Below, one piece after another: positions 30,217 to 41,426 of a DNA stretch of 64,000 bases (its first letter is position 1; each line of letters begins with the position of its first letter). The DNA is taken from positions 806,001-870,000 of the forward strand of contig JARGSG010000004.1 of assembly GCA_030374805.1 (NCBI GenBank), given 5' to 3'. The position numbers were made by a program, and so were the translations under genes. Under the pieces are notes generated by a model. The model was not told the origin of the DNA and did no database searches. It saw nothing but the letters and a program-made list of their open reading frames with translations. This DNA comes from Gracilaria gracilis. Lineage: Eukaryota; Rhodophyta; Florideophyceae; Gracilariales; Gracilariaceae.

Positions 30217-30229
30217 TCTCCCCCTTCTC
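30217..30229 (-). promoter_or_regulatory. G1 polypurine tract
   Basis: GAGAAGGGGGAGA on the minus strand immediately before the 3' LTR, the usual plus-strand DNA primer site. Confidence 0.8.
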
Positions 30230-30271
30230 AGGCTGAAACTTCCGACTCGTTCGGCTTCTCACCCCCCAATC

Positions 30272-32068
30272 ATGGGCCTATATAATCCGGACTCCGGCGG
30301 TGAGCCTAACGACCACTCGGAATCCAACAACTTGGCACTCGTACCATACTTGGCACCTTCGACTCTCATCGGCACAGCGATGCCTACCAATAACAAAGAC
30401 ACCTCCGGTAATCCCGGCGCTCTCCCAGGTGGGACTGCGCGAATGACCGCTGCCGGACCGCGGTTCCGGTGGGTACCCTTGCCCCAATCGTCGGGGGCTT
30501 CCGCTTCCGGCGCGGCGTCCGTTGCGACAGCAGCAACTCCGGATCCAGCTCCCGTGTGGGATTGGTTCCATGCTAGCGTGCCGACAAATACGGGAGGATG
30601 GCCCAGTCTTGGGAGTCTCCGCGTACGCGATCCTCACCGCCATAGCGGCCTGTTTGCACAAGCTTCGTGGTTCAATGCCGAAGCCGTTCGGAATGAAGCG
30701 TTGATCAACTCCTACGCCATTGACGGTATCCTCCCCGGAGGGCTTCCGGTCAGCGTCGTCCGCTCATGGGACTGGCTCGCCCGTATCACGGTCCATCCAA
30801 ATTGTCTCTGGTATACGAGAAGCGAGAGCCTGGCGTTCGCTCGCCGGGAGATTGCCCGCATTGGGTATGCGCGACATTTTCGGGCGCCGAACGAGCATCC
30901 GGTCCCGTCCCATTACGGGTTTGACGTGGCCTACTACCGTACGTTCGGCGAGGTTGAGTACGGAGATCGACTGGCTGTTGCCTTCGACGAGATTGACCGC
31001 TACGCGGATGTCGTCCAGCCCCACCAGGATCTCATCCTGTGGGCTCGTCCGATTCTTCGGGCCGAGTTCCGGTACCTCCGCAAGTCGTCGCGGCGCGAGT
31101 TCTTCGAAGGCCTCCGTCACGAGAGGAAGTGGCGATCCCGCTTCGGGGTTCTGGTGCCGTACCAATGCTCGGAGGTTGAGCGAATCGCGGCGCGTTCCCG
31201 TCAAGGGCGATACGTTCCGCTGCCATCGTTCTGGCCTGCGGTCGAGGTCCCTCGAGGGTGCAATGTGGAGCTCCCCCCATGCCTGACATACGTCGGGTCG
31301 TACTACATGAAGAATCCGCCGCGCGGCCTTTGGAGCATCCTTGCCACCGAATGGACTGTCCGTGTTGCGGCTTTCCTCCTCTGAGAGGCGTATGATCATT
31401 ACCGGCTTTGGTTTGTGCCGGAGATGACTCGCCGATCCATTCGGAATTTGGACCTCACCGATGTGCTCGGATCCGTCCGCAACGCGCGGGAGGTGGTGTC
31501 CTTGGTGGAGGTCATCGACGGTGTCGAGTGCGACTCCGTGCCTGCTAGTCAGGTCTCCGAGGATATCCGTCGGGTTACAGACCGGTCTCCCGGACGCGAC
31601 GTCAACGCTGGCGACTTTGTATACTTCGACCCATGGGAATGGGAGATAGTCACAGCCGCCGGGGCGCGGGAGCGGCGTCAGGTCGAGCGGAGCATCCCAG
31701 AGGGCCATCTTCGTGGGTTCGTCTTCGTCGACGACGAGGAGGACGAGAGCCTTGATGAGGCAGGGAGCCCTATGGACCAGGGAGCGGACCAGCAGATCGA
31801 CGTGATCGACGTAACCGGAGATGACGGCGGATCCGCTGATGCGGTAGTGCAGGGTACGCCCAACTCGTTTGGCGCGTGGCAGGCCTCCGCTTCTGCGGGC
31901 GGGGCCGGTTCGAGTACTGACCCCCAGGCGATCGTAATCCGCAGTTTCCTTCGCGGAATGGGTGTGCCCGTGTCTGACACGGTGACCGACTTGGCGCAGC
32001 TGCAGGGCCTTGCGGCTCAGTGGTTCGCCCAAGGTCGTGGGTCCGGTTCCGGACCGTCCGGCGTGTGA
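30272..32068 (+). CDS. Extra antisense gene inside G1, one in-frame stop
   Basis: ATG at 30272, 55 bp inside the LTR. The frame runs 370 codons to TGA (31382-31384) and then continues in the same frame for 227 more codons to 32068, so a single nonsense codon divides a 598-codon gene. The first part is rich in Trp, Tyr and Phe with a folded look (VWDWFHASVP, WFNAEAVRNEALINSYAIDG, SWDWLARITVHPNCLWY, PHQDLILWARPILRAEF). The second has an acidic run (DDEEDES) and a Gly/Ser linker before PQAIVIRSFLRGMGVPVSD. No family is recognised and it is not gag, pol or env by any motif. It opposes the element's own transcription. The minus strand is also open here for 458 codons (30764-32140), so the coding strand should be tested; composition favours the plus strand. 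Confidence 0.6.
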
Positions 32069-33800
32069 TCGAACTCCGTAGATACCAATATCTCTTGGCC
32101 CTATCATTAAATGTGTCCGGTTGCTACCGGCTTTTAGCAAATTCTCTTCATCCCTCCCCCTCCTCAGGAGGCAGCACCCCGCGAGGGGCGCCTGTTCCTT
32201 ATCTAAGGGAGGTATTCCGCTTGAAGCGGCAAATTCCTGTTCTTCGACTTCCTCTTCTTAGGCTTCCTCTTCGTCTTCTTCTTCTGTTCCACTGTATAGT
32301 GGCTTGTCCGCAGAAGCGGCAAATGTTCCGCGTGAGCGGCGTAGCTAGTGTGGGCGCTAACTCACTTGGGCTTTGTCGAGCGAGTCCGGTGGCGGCGTGC
32401 CGGTCCTCCGGTGGTATTGAAGTACCTTCGAGCGAGGCAGGTGCTCGATAGGTTCCTGTGTGTCCTCCGAAGGGGGGTAGCCGTACCAACGGACTTGGTA
32501 TACCAGCTCTCCAGTAGAGTGTTGGCCGTGCCTCACTATACGGTCCACTACGAACTCGTGTTCGTAGACACTCCGCTCTGGCGGCTTGACCAGTGAGTTT
32601 TCATCCCTGGCAGTCGAACAATCTTCCGTTGAGTGGCGGATTGCTCCTCCACTGTCGTGGCTTATGCGGGCGATTGCCTTCGACTTCCGTCTCATCGGCA
32701 ATGCATCCTGTATCCCAGGTCTCGGTTGCGCTCCCCAAGGAGGTTCTCGGAGAGTTACCCTCTCTGGGGCGGGGTCTGAAGCCACTTGTTTGTGGAGCTG
32801 TTGCGGGGGCCCCTCTGGGCGGACTGTGAGCTTCCGGTGTTCCGGCGAGATCGTCCCGATCGACGGGCGGCAATCCTCCGCACGGGGGTCTAGCGAGCGG
32901 TGCTCCGTCACGTGCGTTGCTGACGGTTCGCCGCCCACTGCGGTGCGTGTGGCTCCAACAGTCGTGGTGCCGTGGTGAGCCGTCTCACTTACGGAACTAC
33001 CGTTTTTTGACGGCTCGTCACTCTCCGTGGCACGCGTGTGCCCACGGCGTGCACTGTCATGTGCATGGTCATCCTTCAAGGGAGGCGGTTTACCCACGTG
33101 CGCGCGTCCAACTTACTTGGCTTCTGTCCACCTAGAGTGATGTCCACCTGTAATGGTATGGCCGCGTGCTCTGCCGTTCCGGCGCCGTCATCGAATAAGT
33201 CGATTGCCCTTCCCAAGATTGGGTCTGCCGTCACGGCACGGTCTTTTGCAATCAATGTCTTTTCCGAGTGGTCGGTCTTCTCCGCTGACGGGGCAACATT
33301 CTTCTCGTCTTCATTCCGCAGTGGCGGTGCGTCTCCGTGCGTGTTCCCGGACTTTGGGCTTTGAATAGCGCCGCTGCTGTTGCAGGCCTGCGCGTCCTCC
33401 GTCAGTGACGGTATTGCGCCAGCGATACCTTCCACGTTGTGGCCCGGTGTCTCCAGATGCGCATCCCGTCTGGGCGTAATATTTCTACGTAGGCCGTCCG
33501 CTTGCAGCGGCGAAGACGAAGGCGGTAACTCTGCATTCCCTGGCATTGGGTCGTCAGCGGGGCGCTTACCGTCACACGTCCGTTCGCTTCGCGTCCGCGA
33601 CGACAAGGCTTCACTCACTCCGTTCCTGGCGGTGCCTTGCGCGGGTGTACTATCCGTTTGCGACGGCGTAGACTGCGGAGCGTCTCCCTCCCCCTCCTCA
33701 GCGGAAGCGGTGGGGCCCGGAGCGATAATCCCAGTAGTGGGCGCGACGCGTGTGTGCACATACGCGTCTTGCCCAACTTTGGGGTATGTTCCGCTTCCAT
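32069..33800. repeat. Cluster of CCG-N6/7-CGG interrupted palindromes in G1
   Basis: CCG followed by CGG after 6 or 7 bases begins at 32217, 32308, 32328, 32573, 32687, 32834, 32931, 33264, 33316, 33399, 33498, 33620 and 33654. That is thirteen in 1.7 kb; about two are expected at this GC content. CCAC...GTGG pairs occur among them. Further copies lie in the extra gene (for example near 30582, 30949, 31049, 31459 and 31582). The counts were made by eye. Confidence 0.6.
32357..33759 (-). pseudogene. G1 linker and chromodomain, shifted out of the integrase frame
   Basis: 33076-33759 encodes a disordered Ser/Pro/Thr-rich linker. 32357-33097, in another frame, ends with a chromodomain: HEFVVDRIVRHGQHS, LVYQVRWYGYPPSEDTQEP, LPRSKVLQYHRR, with the aromatic cage candidates Trp-Tyr-Gly-Tyr. 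In chromoviruses this domain follows the integrase and steers integration to particular chromatin. Neither piece is in frame with the integrase ending at 33840, so at least two frame changes have occurred, or recoding would be needed. Confidence 0.7.
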
Positions 33801-33839
33801 AGAAAGGTCGGCCAAGCCGTGCGTTGCGTGCGGTAGAAT

Positions 33840-36800
33840 TTACAGGCCGGGTTGGCTAGTATCCGATGTTGTCGGTCCTTGATGACCTTTGTGTACGGGA
33901 GGTTCTGGCAATGGTGCCGGCGTAACGTGATCACGCGAGAGGCGTTCGTGCTCTCCCTTGATGTTAAATACAACCGTAGTATCGGTGACAGAGATGACCC
34001 TGTAGGGGCCGTCCACGATCGGAGAAAGCTTGTGCCGTTTTTCTTTTTCCGGGTTGTAGTATTCTTTCCGGAGAAAGACATAGCCACCTTCCTTTATCGG
34101 TGGGGCCTTCTTTCGCAGACGTGCGTCGAAATTCCGCTTGTAGGCGGCTTGCGCCTTAGCGATTGGCTGCCCAACTACGGGAGTAATTTGTTTTAGCCAG
34201 CGCTTCCAGGCGTCCCTGTATAGGCGGGGTGAAGGGAATTTATCCAGCGTAGGTAGGGGCTCGACAGCCACCGATGGTGGAACACGTGATAAGACCAGTT
34301 CGAACGGAGAGATCTGGGTAGTGCGATGTACCTGCGTGTTGTAGGCATAGATCACCGCGTCGGTGTAGAGATCCCATTCCGACGGGTGGTCGGCGACAAA
34401 GGTTCGCAGCGCATTCAGCATGGTGCGATTGAAGCGCTCCACCTGGCCGTTACTTTGCGGATGGTAGGTCGTAGTAAACCAGTTCTTAATTTCCAGTATT
34501 CGACACACGTCCTGGAAGAACTTCGCAGTGAATTGCGACCCATTATCCGATAGTAAATCAATAGGCGGTCCGTAGACAAACACCCAGTGGGTTACGAACG
34601 CTTGCGCGACCGCACTGGCGGTGATCTTCGTAAGCGGAACTGTCCGCACGAGCTTCGAAAAGCGGTCGGTTATGACGAGTAGAAACCGATTACCTCGGCG
34701 AGTCCGAATAAATTCACCGAGTATGTCAATCGCCACGAACTGAAGTGGGGCCCTTGCGGGGAAGAGTACCAACTGTTTGGAGTATTTCCGCAGTTTGACG
34801 CGGTTCTTTGCACAACCAGAGCATCCACGAGCAGTGGCGTACGCATCGAATGCCATAGCTGGCCAATAGAAGTCCTTCCTAAGGGTGTAGTACAACTTCC
34901 TTCCACCAGGGTGGGCCGACAACTTCGCGTAATGCGAGAAATGCAAGACTCGAGATTGAAGCGAGTGAGGTACCACAATCTGTGGTCTGTCAGTAACCGT
35001 TCGAACCAAGAATCCTTGGTCGTTCATGACAAAAGGCAGTTGAGTTCCACCGTTCAGACGGGCGCGCACCCTACTGCAGAACGGTTCCGTATACTGTTCC
35101 CGGATCAGTTCTTCCGGTGTTATCGGCACGAATGATCCCGGTACTGGCACCGTATCTGAAACGGCTAAGACAGCTTCATAGACGTCCCATCGCTCCAAAT
35201 CTTCGTCTTCGTCGTCCTCCATAAAGAAACAGGGTATTTCCAGATCATCGACTGGCTCAGCTTCGGCCGCAGTCGGTAAGCGGGAAAGTGCATCAGCCTG
35301 AGTGTTCAGGATTCCCTTCTTGTACTGCACTTCGAAGTTGAACTCCGATAATCTTAGCCTCCACCGCATCAAGCGGCCAGAGGGCTCCGCAATCGAGAGA
35401 AGCCATCGCAGAGCCGAATGGTCGGTATGAACGGTAAAATGTCCTCCCATGAGGTACGGTCGCAGCGTCTGGAGAGCCTAGACTACTGCTAAGCATTCTT
35501 TCTCGGGTACCGAGTAATTCCTTTCATGCACGTTAAGGCTTCGAGACCAAAAACCAATTGGAAGTCGTTCGCCACTCTCCGTGGTCTGAAACAGGGCACA
35601 GCCGATCTGGAAATTGCTGGCATCCGTATCGATGGCATAGGTCAATCCGAGTTTCGGCAGGGAAAGAATTGGCGGCGAAGTTACCGCATCAATTAGCGAT
35701 GAGAATGCCGTTGCCTTACGGTCATCGAATGGTTCCAGTTTCACTGGCTGTCCCTTTCGCAAGAGTTCATTCAATGGAGCTGCTATATGCGCGAAGTGCG
35801 GAATAAAACGGCGGTAGACATTGCAAAGGCCGAGGAAGGATCGGAGTTCCGTCTGAGTCCGTGGGTGTCTGGCCTCCTTGAGGGACCGCACACGTACAGC
35901 GTCAATCGATAGCCGTCCCGGACGGATTATGTGGCCGAGATATTTCACGGTATCGGTGAAGAACTCGCACTTCTTCAACTTCAGTGTGATGCCTGCCTCT
36001 CGTAGAACTCGCATCACCTCCCGAACGTGGGTCAAGTTCTCGTCCAGGTTACTGGAGAACACAATGATGTCATCCAGGTATACCAGGCACGTTTTCCACT
36101 TAAAGCGGGCAAGCAAAATGTCCACTGCTCTTTGGAAAGTGGCAGGGGCGTTCGTGAGCCCGAAGGGCATCCGGGTGAATCGGTATAGTCCTTCATGACA
36201 TACATAAGCCGTTTTATCACGGTCCCCTGCCCTAACTGGGACTTGCCAATATCGCCAGTTCGCGTCGAGGGTCTTGAACACCTTTGCGCTTCCGAGCGAA
36301 TCGATACATTCGTCCATCCTCGGGATGGGATACACGTCCTTGACGGTAGCCGCGTTAAGCTTGCGGTAATCGATACAAAAACGCCAAGACCCATCGGGTT
36401 TGGGAGCGAGTACCACGGGCGAGGCCCATGGCGACTGGGCCGGTTCAATGACTCCGACGCAGAGCATCTTCTCGACTTGAGTCTTTTCTTCTTCCCGAGC
36501 TGTCGGTCCTGCCCTGTAGGGGTGTTGCGAGATTGGCCGAGTGTTCGGCATCAAATCTATCCGATGTTCGGTGATCCCAATTTTCCCAAGGGAACCGTCC
36601 CACATGGGGGTGAACTCACGTAGCATATCCCGTAACTTCTCACGGTGAGACTCTGGGACATGGTTAAAGTCTAGAGACTCGAGCTCGTGTACGGGGTCCT
36701 TCTTCTCAGATCCAGGTGATTCTGGCCTTCCTTCCGACAGTGTCGGCGTTGCTTCTTTCGACGAGTTCAACACTTCTTTACCCAATGAGTTCGGCGCAGC

Positions 36801-37826
36801 GTCTCCCGACGAAGTCTTTGATACGGTTGTGTCAGCGCACTTCCCCTCTCCCTCCTCAGCTTCGAGAATTCCGAGAACCTCGGCGGTAGAGACCTGTGTG
36901 GGTACAATAGCCACCGGGTGTGGTAACATGGAACCAATGACTTGGTTCTTTACCAACCTCTGTTGGGAGGAGCTGAAATTAGCAACCAATACCCTGAAGG
37001 GCTTTTATGGCTCAACGAGTACAATCCCATTCGCGAGGGCCACGTTCTGCCTTTCGTAAAGGAGAGGCAATGGCTGAACGGTTTGCAGGCCATGCTGTAG
37101 GGACGTGACCGTGACCTATGTCTGGGATTCCGGTGGAATGCAAATAGACCGAGCCACTCGGAGCTTCGTAGATGAACGGTGCGATTCCGCTGGCTGCTGG
37201 GCCACTGGCAATGGAACTTGCTTCTTGAAAGCCTTTCGTAAAGGTCGCCAAACAATTGGCACTGTTGTGCCGTCCTCCAGCTCGACGGTCCTTTTCCGTG
37301 GTCGAATTGCTTCGACAAAACGGTCGCAGAAATCACATCCGAGTATGACCGGCGCAGCTAAACGCTTGCAGACTATGAAGTCCAAGCGGACAACGCAACG
37401 GCCAAGCCTGACAATCAGGTCAATTACTCCCACGATTGAAAGGGGCCTATTGTTTGCATCCGCTATCTCGGTCGGCGGGGCCGGCCGAATCTGAGACAAT
37501 AACTGCGGCGGAATAAGCGATTGAACCAAAAAGTTTGGACCAGCACCCGTGTCGAGAACGGACAACTGCCGAACCATATAATGGTCGGATATCCCGAGGT
37601 CGGCGAAAACTTTGTAGTTTCGTTTTGCCATGACCAGGACTCTATCCGGAGCGCGGAAATTGCGTGACCGTACCCACGGGCGACGGAGAACACCGAGATG
37701 TTCCGAGTCCACGTCTGTCGTGGCCATCTTCCTCGTAAGGATCGTGACCGGGGAGCGAGGCTTTGCAACCTCCGGCGCAGTTGAGCTCGACTGCGTTTGC
37801 GCCGCTCCTTCAAAGGAGGCTCCCAT
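33840..37826 (-). pseudogene. G1 pol: protease, reverse transcriptase, RNase H, integrase
   Basis: One continuous frame broken by three lone stops (37116-37118 TAG, 37005-37007 TAA, 35478-35480 TAG). The order is as follows. The protease has LDTGAGPNFL. The reverse transcriptase has FRFCIDYRKLN-like WRFCIDYRKLN, FKTLDANWRYWQVP, MPFGLTNAPATFQ and CLVYLDDIIVFSS (intact Y-x-D-D). RNase H has YAIDTDASNFQIGCAL. The integrase has a His/Cys finger (HFSHYAKLSAHPG, CSGCAKN), FVAIDILG, LLSDNGSQFTAKFF and HPQSNGQVERFNRT (intact D, D, E). It starts at an ATG two bases after the gag stop (TGAGCATG), in another frame. The third stop falls at a position where the relative G3 has Trp. This element has died recently and by few changes. 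Confidence 0.9.
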
Positions 37827-37828
37827 GC

Positions 37829-39848
37829 TCAGTTTTTCTGAGCGTCGCCGCTATTTTGCGGAACCGCTGGGCTCGCAAATGCGGCTGCTGCTTCACCATG
37901 ATGCGGTGAAGACTCCTGTTTTCCAGGCTGAGCATCCGCCTTCGCACGGAGGTACGATTTGTCGGGAACACGTTCCCGCTCGGCGGGCGTCAACGACTCA
38001 TAATGGAGAATAATTTTTGCCATCTCCCTGAATGGTAACATACAGTTCGGGGCAATATGACCAGGTTTGTAGCAAACATGGCATATGAGCTGGCGAAGAG
38101 AATCCGCATTGGGCGGCCTTCGCTCCTGTCTCGGGAGGTAGGGATCCCTCCACCCGGGACGGGAGTTTCTGTATCTGCCAGAGTGCGGCACTGGCAATGC
38201 CGGAACATGATTACCGGCGTACAGAGCAGGATCCGAATCTTCGGTTGTCGGTCCCATCGTAGATGGCAGGTCCGACGTTGCCAAAGATTGGTCACTCTGC
38301 ACTAGATGCACGTTGTCGTAGTTAGCATGGGCTGAACCTCTCGATTGATGCTGTGATAAATCCCTCTCTTCCAGATAGAATAGACGGCGTGCGCGAGACT
38401 TAATGCCGGCACGTGCCCGTGCCACATCACCCTCAGCTTGGGCAAATTGAACCAGCTCCAAGTAGGAGATCTTGCGCTTGTTCTCCCGATAACGGGCTAC
38501 CAAAGTCCTAATCGAGAGAACCAAGCCATCCACAAACATGGTACATCGCTCGGCCGCGGAGTAGACGTTCCCACAGCGGTGAAAGGCCTTATTCAACCGT
38601 GTAGAATAAACGGTCTCCGTCTCTTCCGGTCCTTGCTTCGTGTCGCGCAATGCGAGTATGGCCTCTTGAATTGAGTTTCCTGTAGCGTAGGATCGCAGGA
38701 GGGTACTGTACAGCCTCTGGCCAACAGGTCACTCCTCCCTCGGAGGCACGAGACGATCCGCGGACAGAGTTGTACTGGTCTTCGGCCATACCTTTTAAAA
38801 AGTAAGGCAGTGCGATGTAGGTTTGCGCCTCAGACATCCGAAGTAAATCGGCTTCCCCAACATATCGGGCGAGAAAGCCCAACACCAGGATTGGATCCTG
38901 CCCAGAGAACTTATTGGACTTCAGTGTGAGCTCCAGCCTCTTAATGTGGTCTTTCACTCGTCCAGTCCCGCGAGGGGTCCTTTCTCCACTGGAGTCTTCC
39001 AGCCGATAATATCGGTACGACAGCAACCTCCGATACGATAAATTCGTCGGCTTCAGTTCCTTGAGTCCAAGGTGCTTTCGTCCTTTAGAACGGCTCCGGG
39101 CAACGCCTTGCGTGGCCTCGGTGGCCCGGGAAGGGGTAGCACGAGAGCGTGGGGGCTTGTCCTCACTTTCCGAAGAATCGGTCGACGAATCTCTGACTTG
39201 GCCATAAGACTCAGAGGATGAAGAAGAGGACGAATCAGGTTCCAATTTAACCTTTCTCTTCTTTCCCGCATGGCGGTCCTTGGAGCGGTGCGACTTTCGA
39301 GAACCTTCGGAAACCGGCACGCCGGGCGCCACAGCATCGTGGATGATGGTGTGCTCGACCGTTTCCAGACGGGCCGCTAAGCGGTTTAAACGATCAGCTG
39401 CCTGCTCATGCAGGACAGCCGATTCCTTTCGGTCTTCCATGATCTGGTTGAAATCAGACCGTAAGACACGGACGTCTTGCGAAACATCCCGAACATCGGC
39501 TTCGTACAGCCGTTGCCGGAGTTTCGTAATGTCGTGAATCAGAGCCACGTGAGAGTTCTGCATCACGCGCACTTGTGCCTCTAATTCACGGAGGGTATAC
39601 TCGTCGGACCTCGACGACATGGCTTCAGCCGCTTGCGCGGAATTAGCCGGTCTTTGAGCTGGTGGGCCCCCATTGTTGGTACGGGGACCCCGGGAAGCCG
39701 GTGCTTGAGCGTTATCACCCGGGACGTTCAGTACATCCGTTGGTAACGGCGGGAGGCTCTGAGCCAGTCCAGATGATTCCGGTGGTCCGGCAATTGGGCC
39801 AGGTGCAGACCCAGCCTTCGAGCGACCGTTGTTACGGCGGGATGTCAT
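37829..39848 (-). pseudogene. G1 gag with zinc knuckle, one frameshift
   Basis: ATG at 39848 (MTSRRNNGR). The N-terminal part is disordered, then a coiled coil (ELEAQVRVMQNSH, TKLRQRLYEADV), a Lys/Ser-rich section (KKRKVKLEPDSSSSSSSES) and a gag core (FSGQDPILVLGFLARYVGEA). The frame shifts at about 38690-38720. The second half (from about 38650) continues with TRLNKAFHRCGNVYS and ends with one retroviral zinc knuckle, CHVCYKPGHIAPNC (C-x2-C-x4-H-x4-C). G3 shows the unshifted reading across the same place, which locates the lesion. Confidence 0.85.
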
Positions 39849-39980
39849 TGTCCGCCGAAGCAATCGGGCGTTGTAAACGAACGACTACTGTGGGGCAATG
39901 GCGCAAAGTGGATTCTCCCCACGCAGAGGGATACAGCACCAGTTTCCACTACAACAAATGTTGGCCAGAAAGCCGATTCT

Positions 39981-39994
39981 AAGTCGGGAGACCA
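39981..39994 (-). promoter_or_regulatory. G1 primer binding site
   Basis: TGGTCTCCCGACTT on the minus strand, two bases inside the 5' LTR. G2 has TGGTCTCCCGACC at the same place. The 5'-TGG fits pairing with a tRNA 3'-CCA; the tRNA species is not identified. Confidence 0.75.
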
Positions 39995-39996
39995 CT

Positions 39997-40848
39997 TGTG
40001 GGGCAAAGCCGGGAACGGAAGGAAAGAACACAAACCGCGCCAGCGGCTACGCAACCAAGGTGTTCAGCCTTGCTCCCTATTGGAGCAGAGCAGTGGCAGA
40101 ACCCTCCGATGAGGCCGACACATGCCGGGGGTAACTCCGGGCAGCCTCTTCCTGACTTACAGACGGAGGTTGGGGGTGGCAATCGGGGTGCCAACAGGAT
40201 GGATTCCACTGGGTGTGGCGTATCCCGTAGCAAAAGGGACGAGATAGAAGGTAGCAAAATGAGCCGCACTGCGGAGCACAGACTCGTGAGAGCTCGGAAT
40301 AATCCCGAGACAAAAAGGGGCAAACCTGTACAACAGGGCGAAGTGTAACGAAGCCGTAAGACTGGAAAACAGAAAGAGTGTATGGAAGAATGATAAATAA
40401 GAGGCCGTAACGACGGATCGGTGCTTCTCGGTGACGGAGGTGGATAACTTGTCCGGATAAGTGGCGGTATTCCCCGGGAATGGGGCGAAAGACCGTGCGC
40501 AAGCGGAACCCAAGCTAGAGCCAAGGCCTCGTTGAGGTTTACTTTCCCGTACAGTGGGGGCAAGTGCCGCCACTTATATACGGCTGACAAATATCACTAA
40601 AATATCTAAGTACCCGGCACGCCGGCCAACACTACCCACGTGTACCTCCGTGGCACACTTGCAACGGCGCATCCGGTAATCGGGCGCGGGCACACACGTG
40701 TCGCGCCAATCCTACCCTTCATAGGCGGATCCCTAATCCGGGCCAAATAGGCAAATAGACTTCATAATAGTAGGACGTTCAGCCGAAAATAACAACGGAT
40801 ATATGAGTGGCATCCCCCTCATTCCCTGCCAAGGGCAATTGCTCTACA
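39997..40848 (-). repeat. G1 LTR, 5' copy
   Basis: 852 bp partner of 29365-30216; ends TGTGGGGC.../...GCTCTACA in plus-strand reading, followed by the TGGTA duplication. Confidence 0.9.
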
Positions 40849-41279
40849 TGGTATTCTGTATTTTATAATTTCTAATTTCTAATTTATAGTCTAGGATAGT
40901 TTAGCATTGCTGGCCCATGACAGTAGGTCATGGGCGCAGCCGATGACGTCATGCCCGCATGGGAGATCGGCGTCGGTGCACCTTGTATATATTGTGGTGC
41001 ACCTCGCCTTCCCCCCTGGGTATTGTAAAGTCAGGCACCACTAGGGCAGTAACTATACCATCTTGGTCACTTGCTACTCTATTAATATTCAGGTTTTACC
41101 ACGCGTCGACGTCTACTACCGTACACCTACACGTTGTAGACTAGCTGCCCCGCCGTTTGCCCCTGCGGGTTTCAGGTGCCCTACTACCATATTGGTTGTG
41201 TGTTTTTCCCCTTTAGGTTGAGCCCTCGCGCGCTCCCTCTACCAGGCGGACCTCACACCTTATCGGTATTTGTACGACA
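40849..41279 (+). repeat. Third and largest piece of the G2 5' LTR
   Basis: 431 bp matching 50128-50558 of the 3' LTR (TGGTATTCTG...GTACGACA) with about fifteen differences by eye. It contains TTGTATATATTG near 40982 as a likely TATA box, and two ACC-N5-GGT motifs (41057 and 41186). Confidence 0.9.
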
Positions 41280-41282
41280 TTT

Positions 41283-41295
41283 TGGTCTCCCGACC
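41283..41295 (+). promoter_or_regulatory. G2 primer binding site
   Basis: TGGTCTCCCGACC, three bases after the 5' LTR, shared with G1. Confidence 0.75.
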
Positions 41296-41426
41296 TAGAA
41301 GTTTCTTGGTTTTTGTCGTACCTTTACTGGTGAACAGAAGACATTCGAAAGAATTCTGAAAGTTCACACACCTATTTGGTTTCGTAGGAATACTTGCGAA
41401 GCAATTGCATACCACTATTGGTCACT

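Larger units (their letters stand above)
29365..40848 (-). mobile_element. Ty3/gypsy element G1 (chromodomain type), inserted in the G2 5' LTR
   Basis: 852-bp LTRs at both ends (29365-30216 and 39997-40848), flanked by TGGTA (29360-29364 and 40849-40853). The polarity is minus. The primer binding site adjoins the right LTR, and a polypurine tract (GAGAAGGGGGAGA on the minus strand, 30217-30229) adjoins the left LTR. Gag, protease, reverse transcriptase, RNase H, integrase and a chromodomain read leftwards. Between the chromodomain and the left LTR lies an additional gene on the plus strand. Confidence 0.93.

Noticed and set aside
30764-32140. 458-codon minus-strand frame opposite the extra G1 gene
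   Set aside because: Rich in Arg, Gly, Pro, His and Leu without any motif, as expected for the complement of GC-rich coding DNA. The plus strand starts with ATG next to the LTR and has a protein-like composition. Not fully excluded, because the minus strand is uninterrupted where the plus strand has its TGA.
40849-41279. Taking this stretch as a complete 431-bp 5' LTR of G2
   Set aside because: It leaves no target duplication and ignores 77 further bases of the 3' LTR. These are found at 26721-26726 and 29289-29364 on the far sides of H1 and G1.
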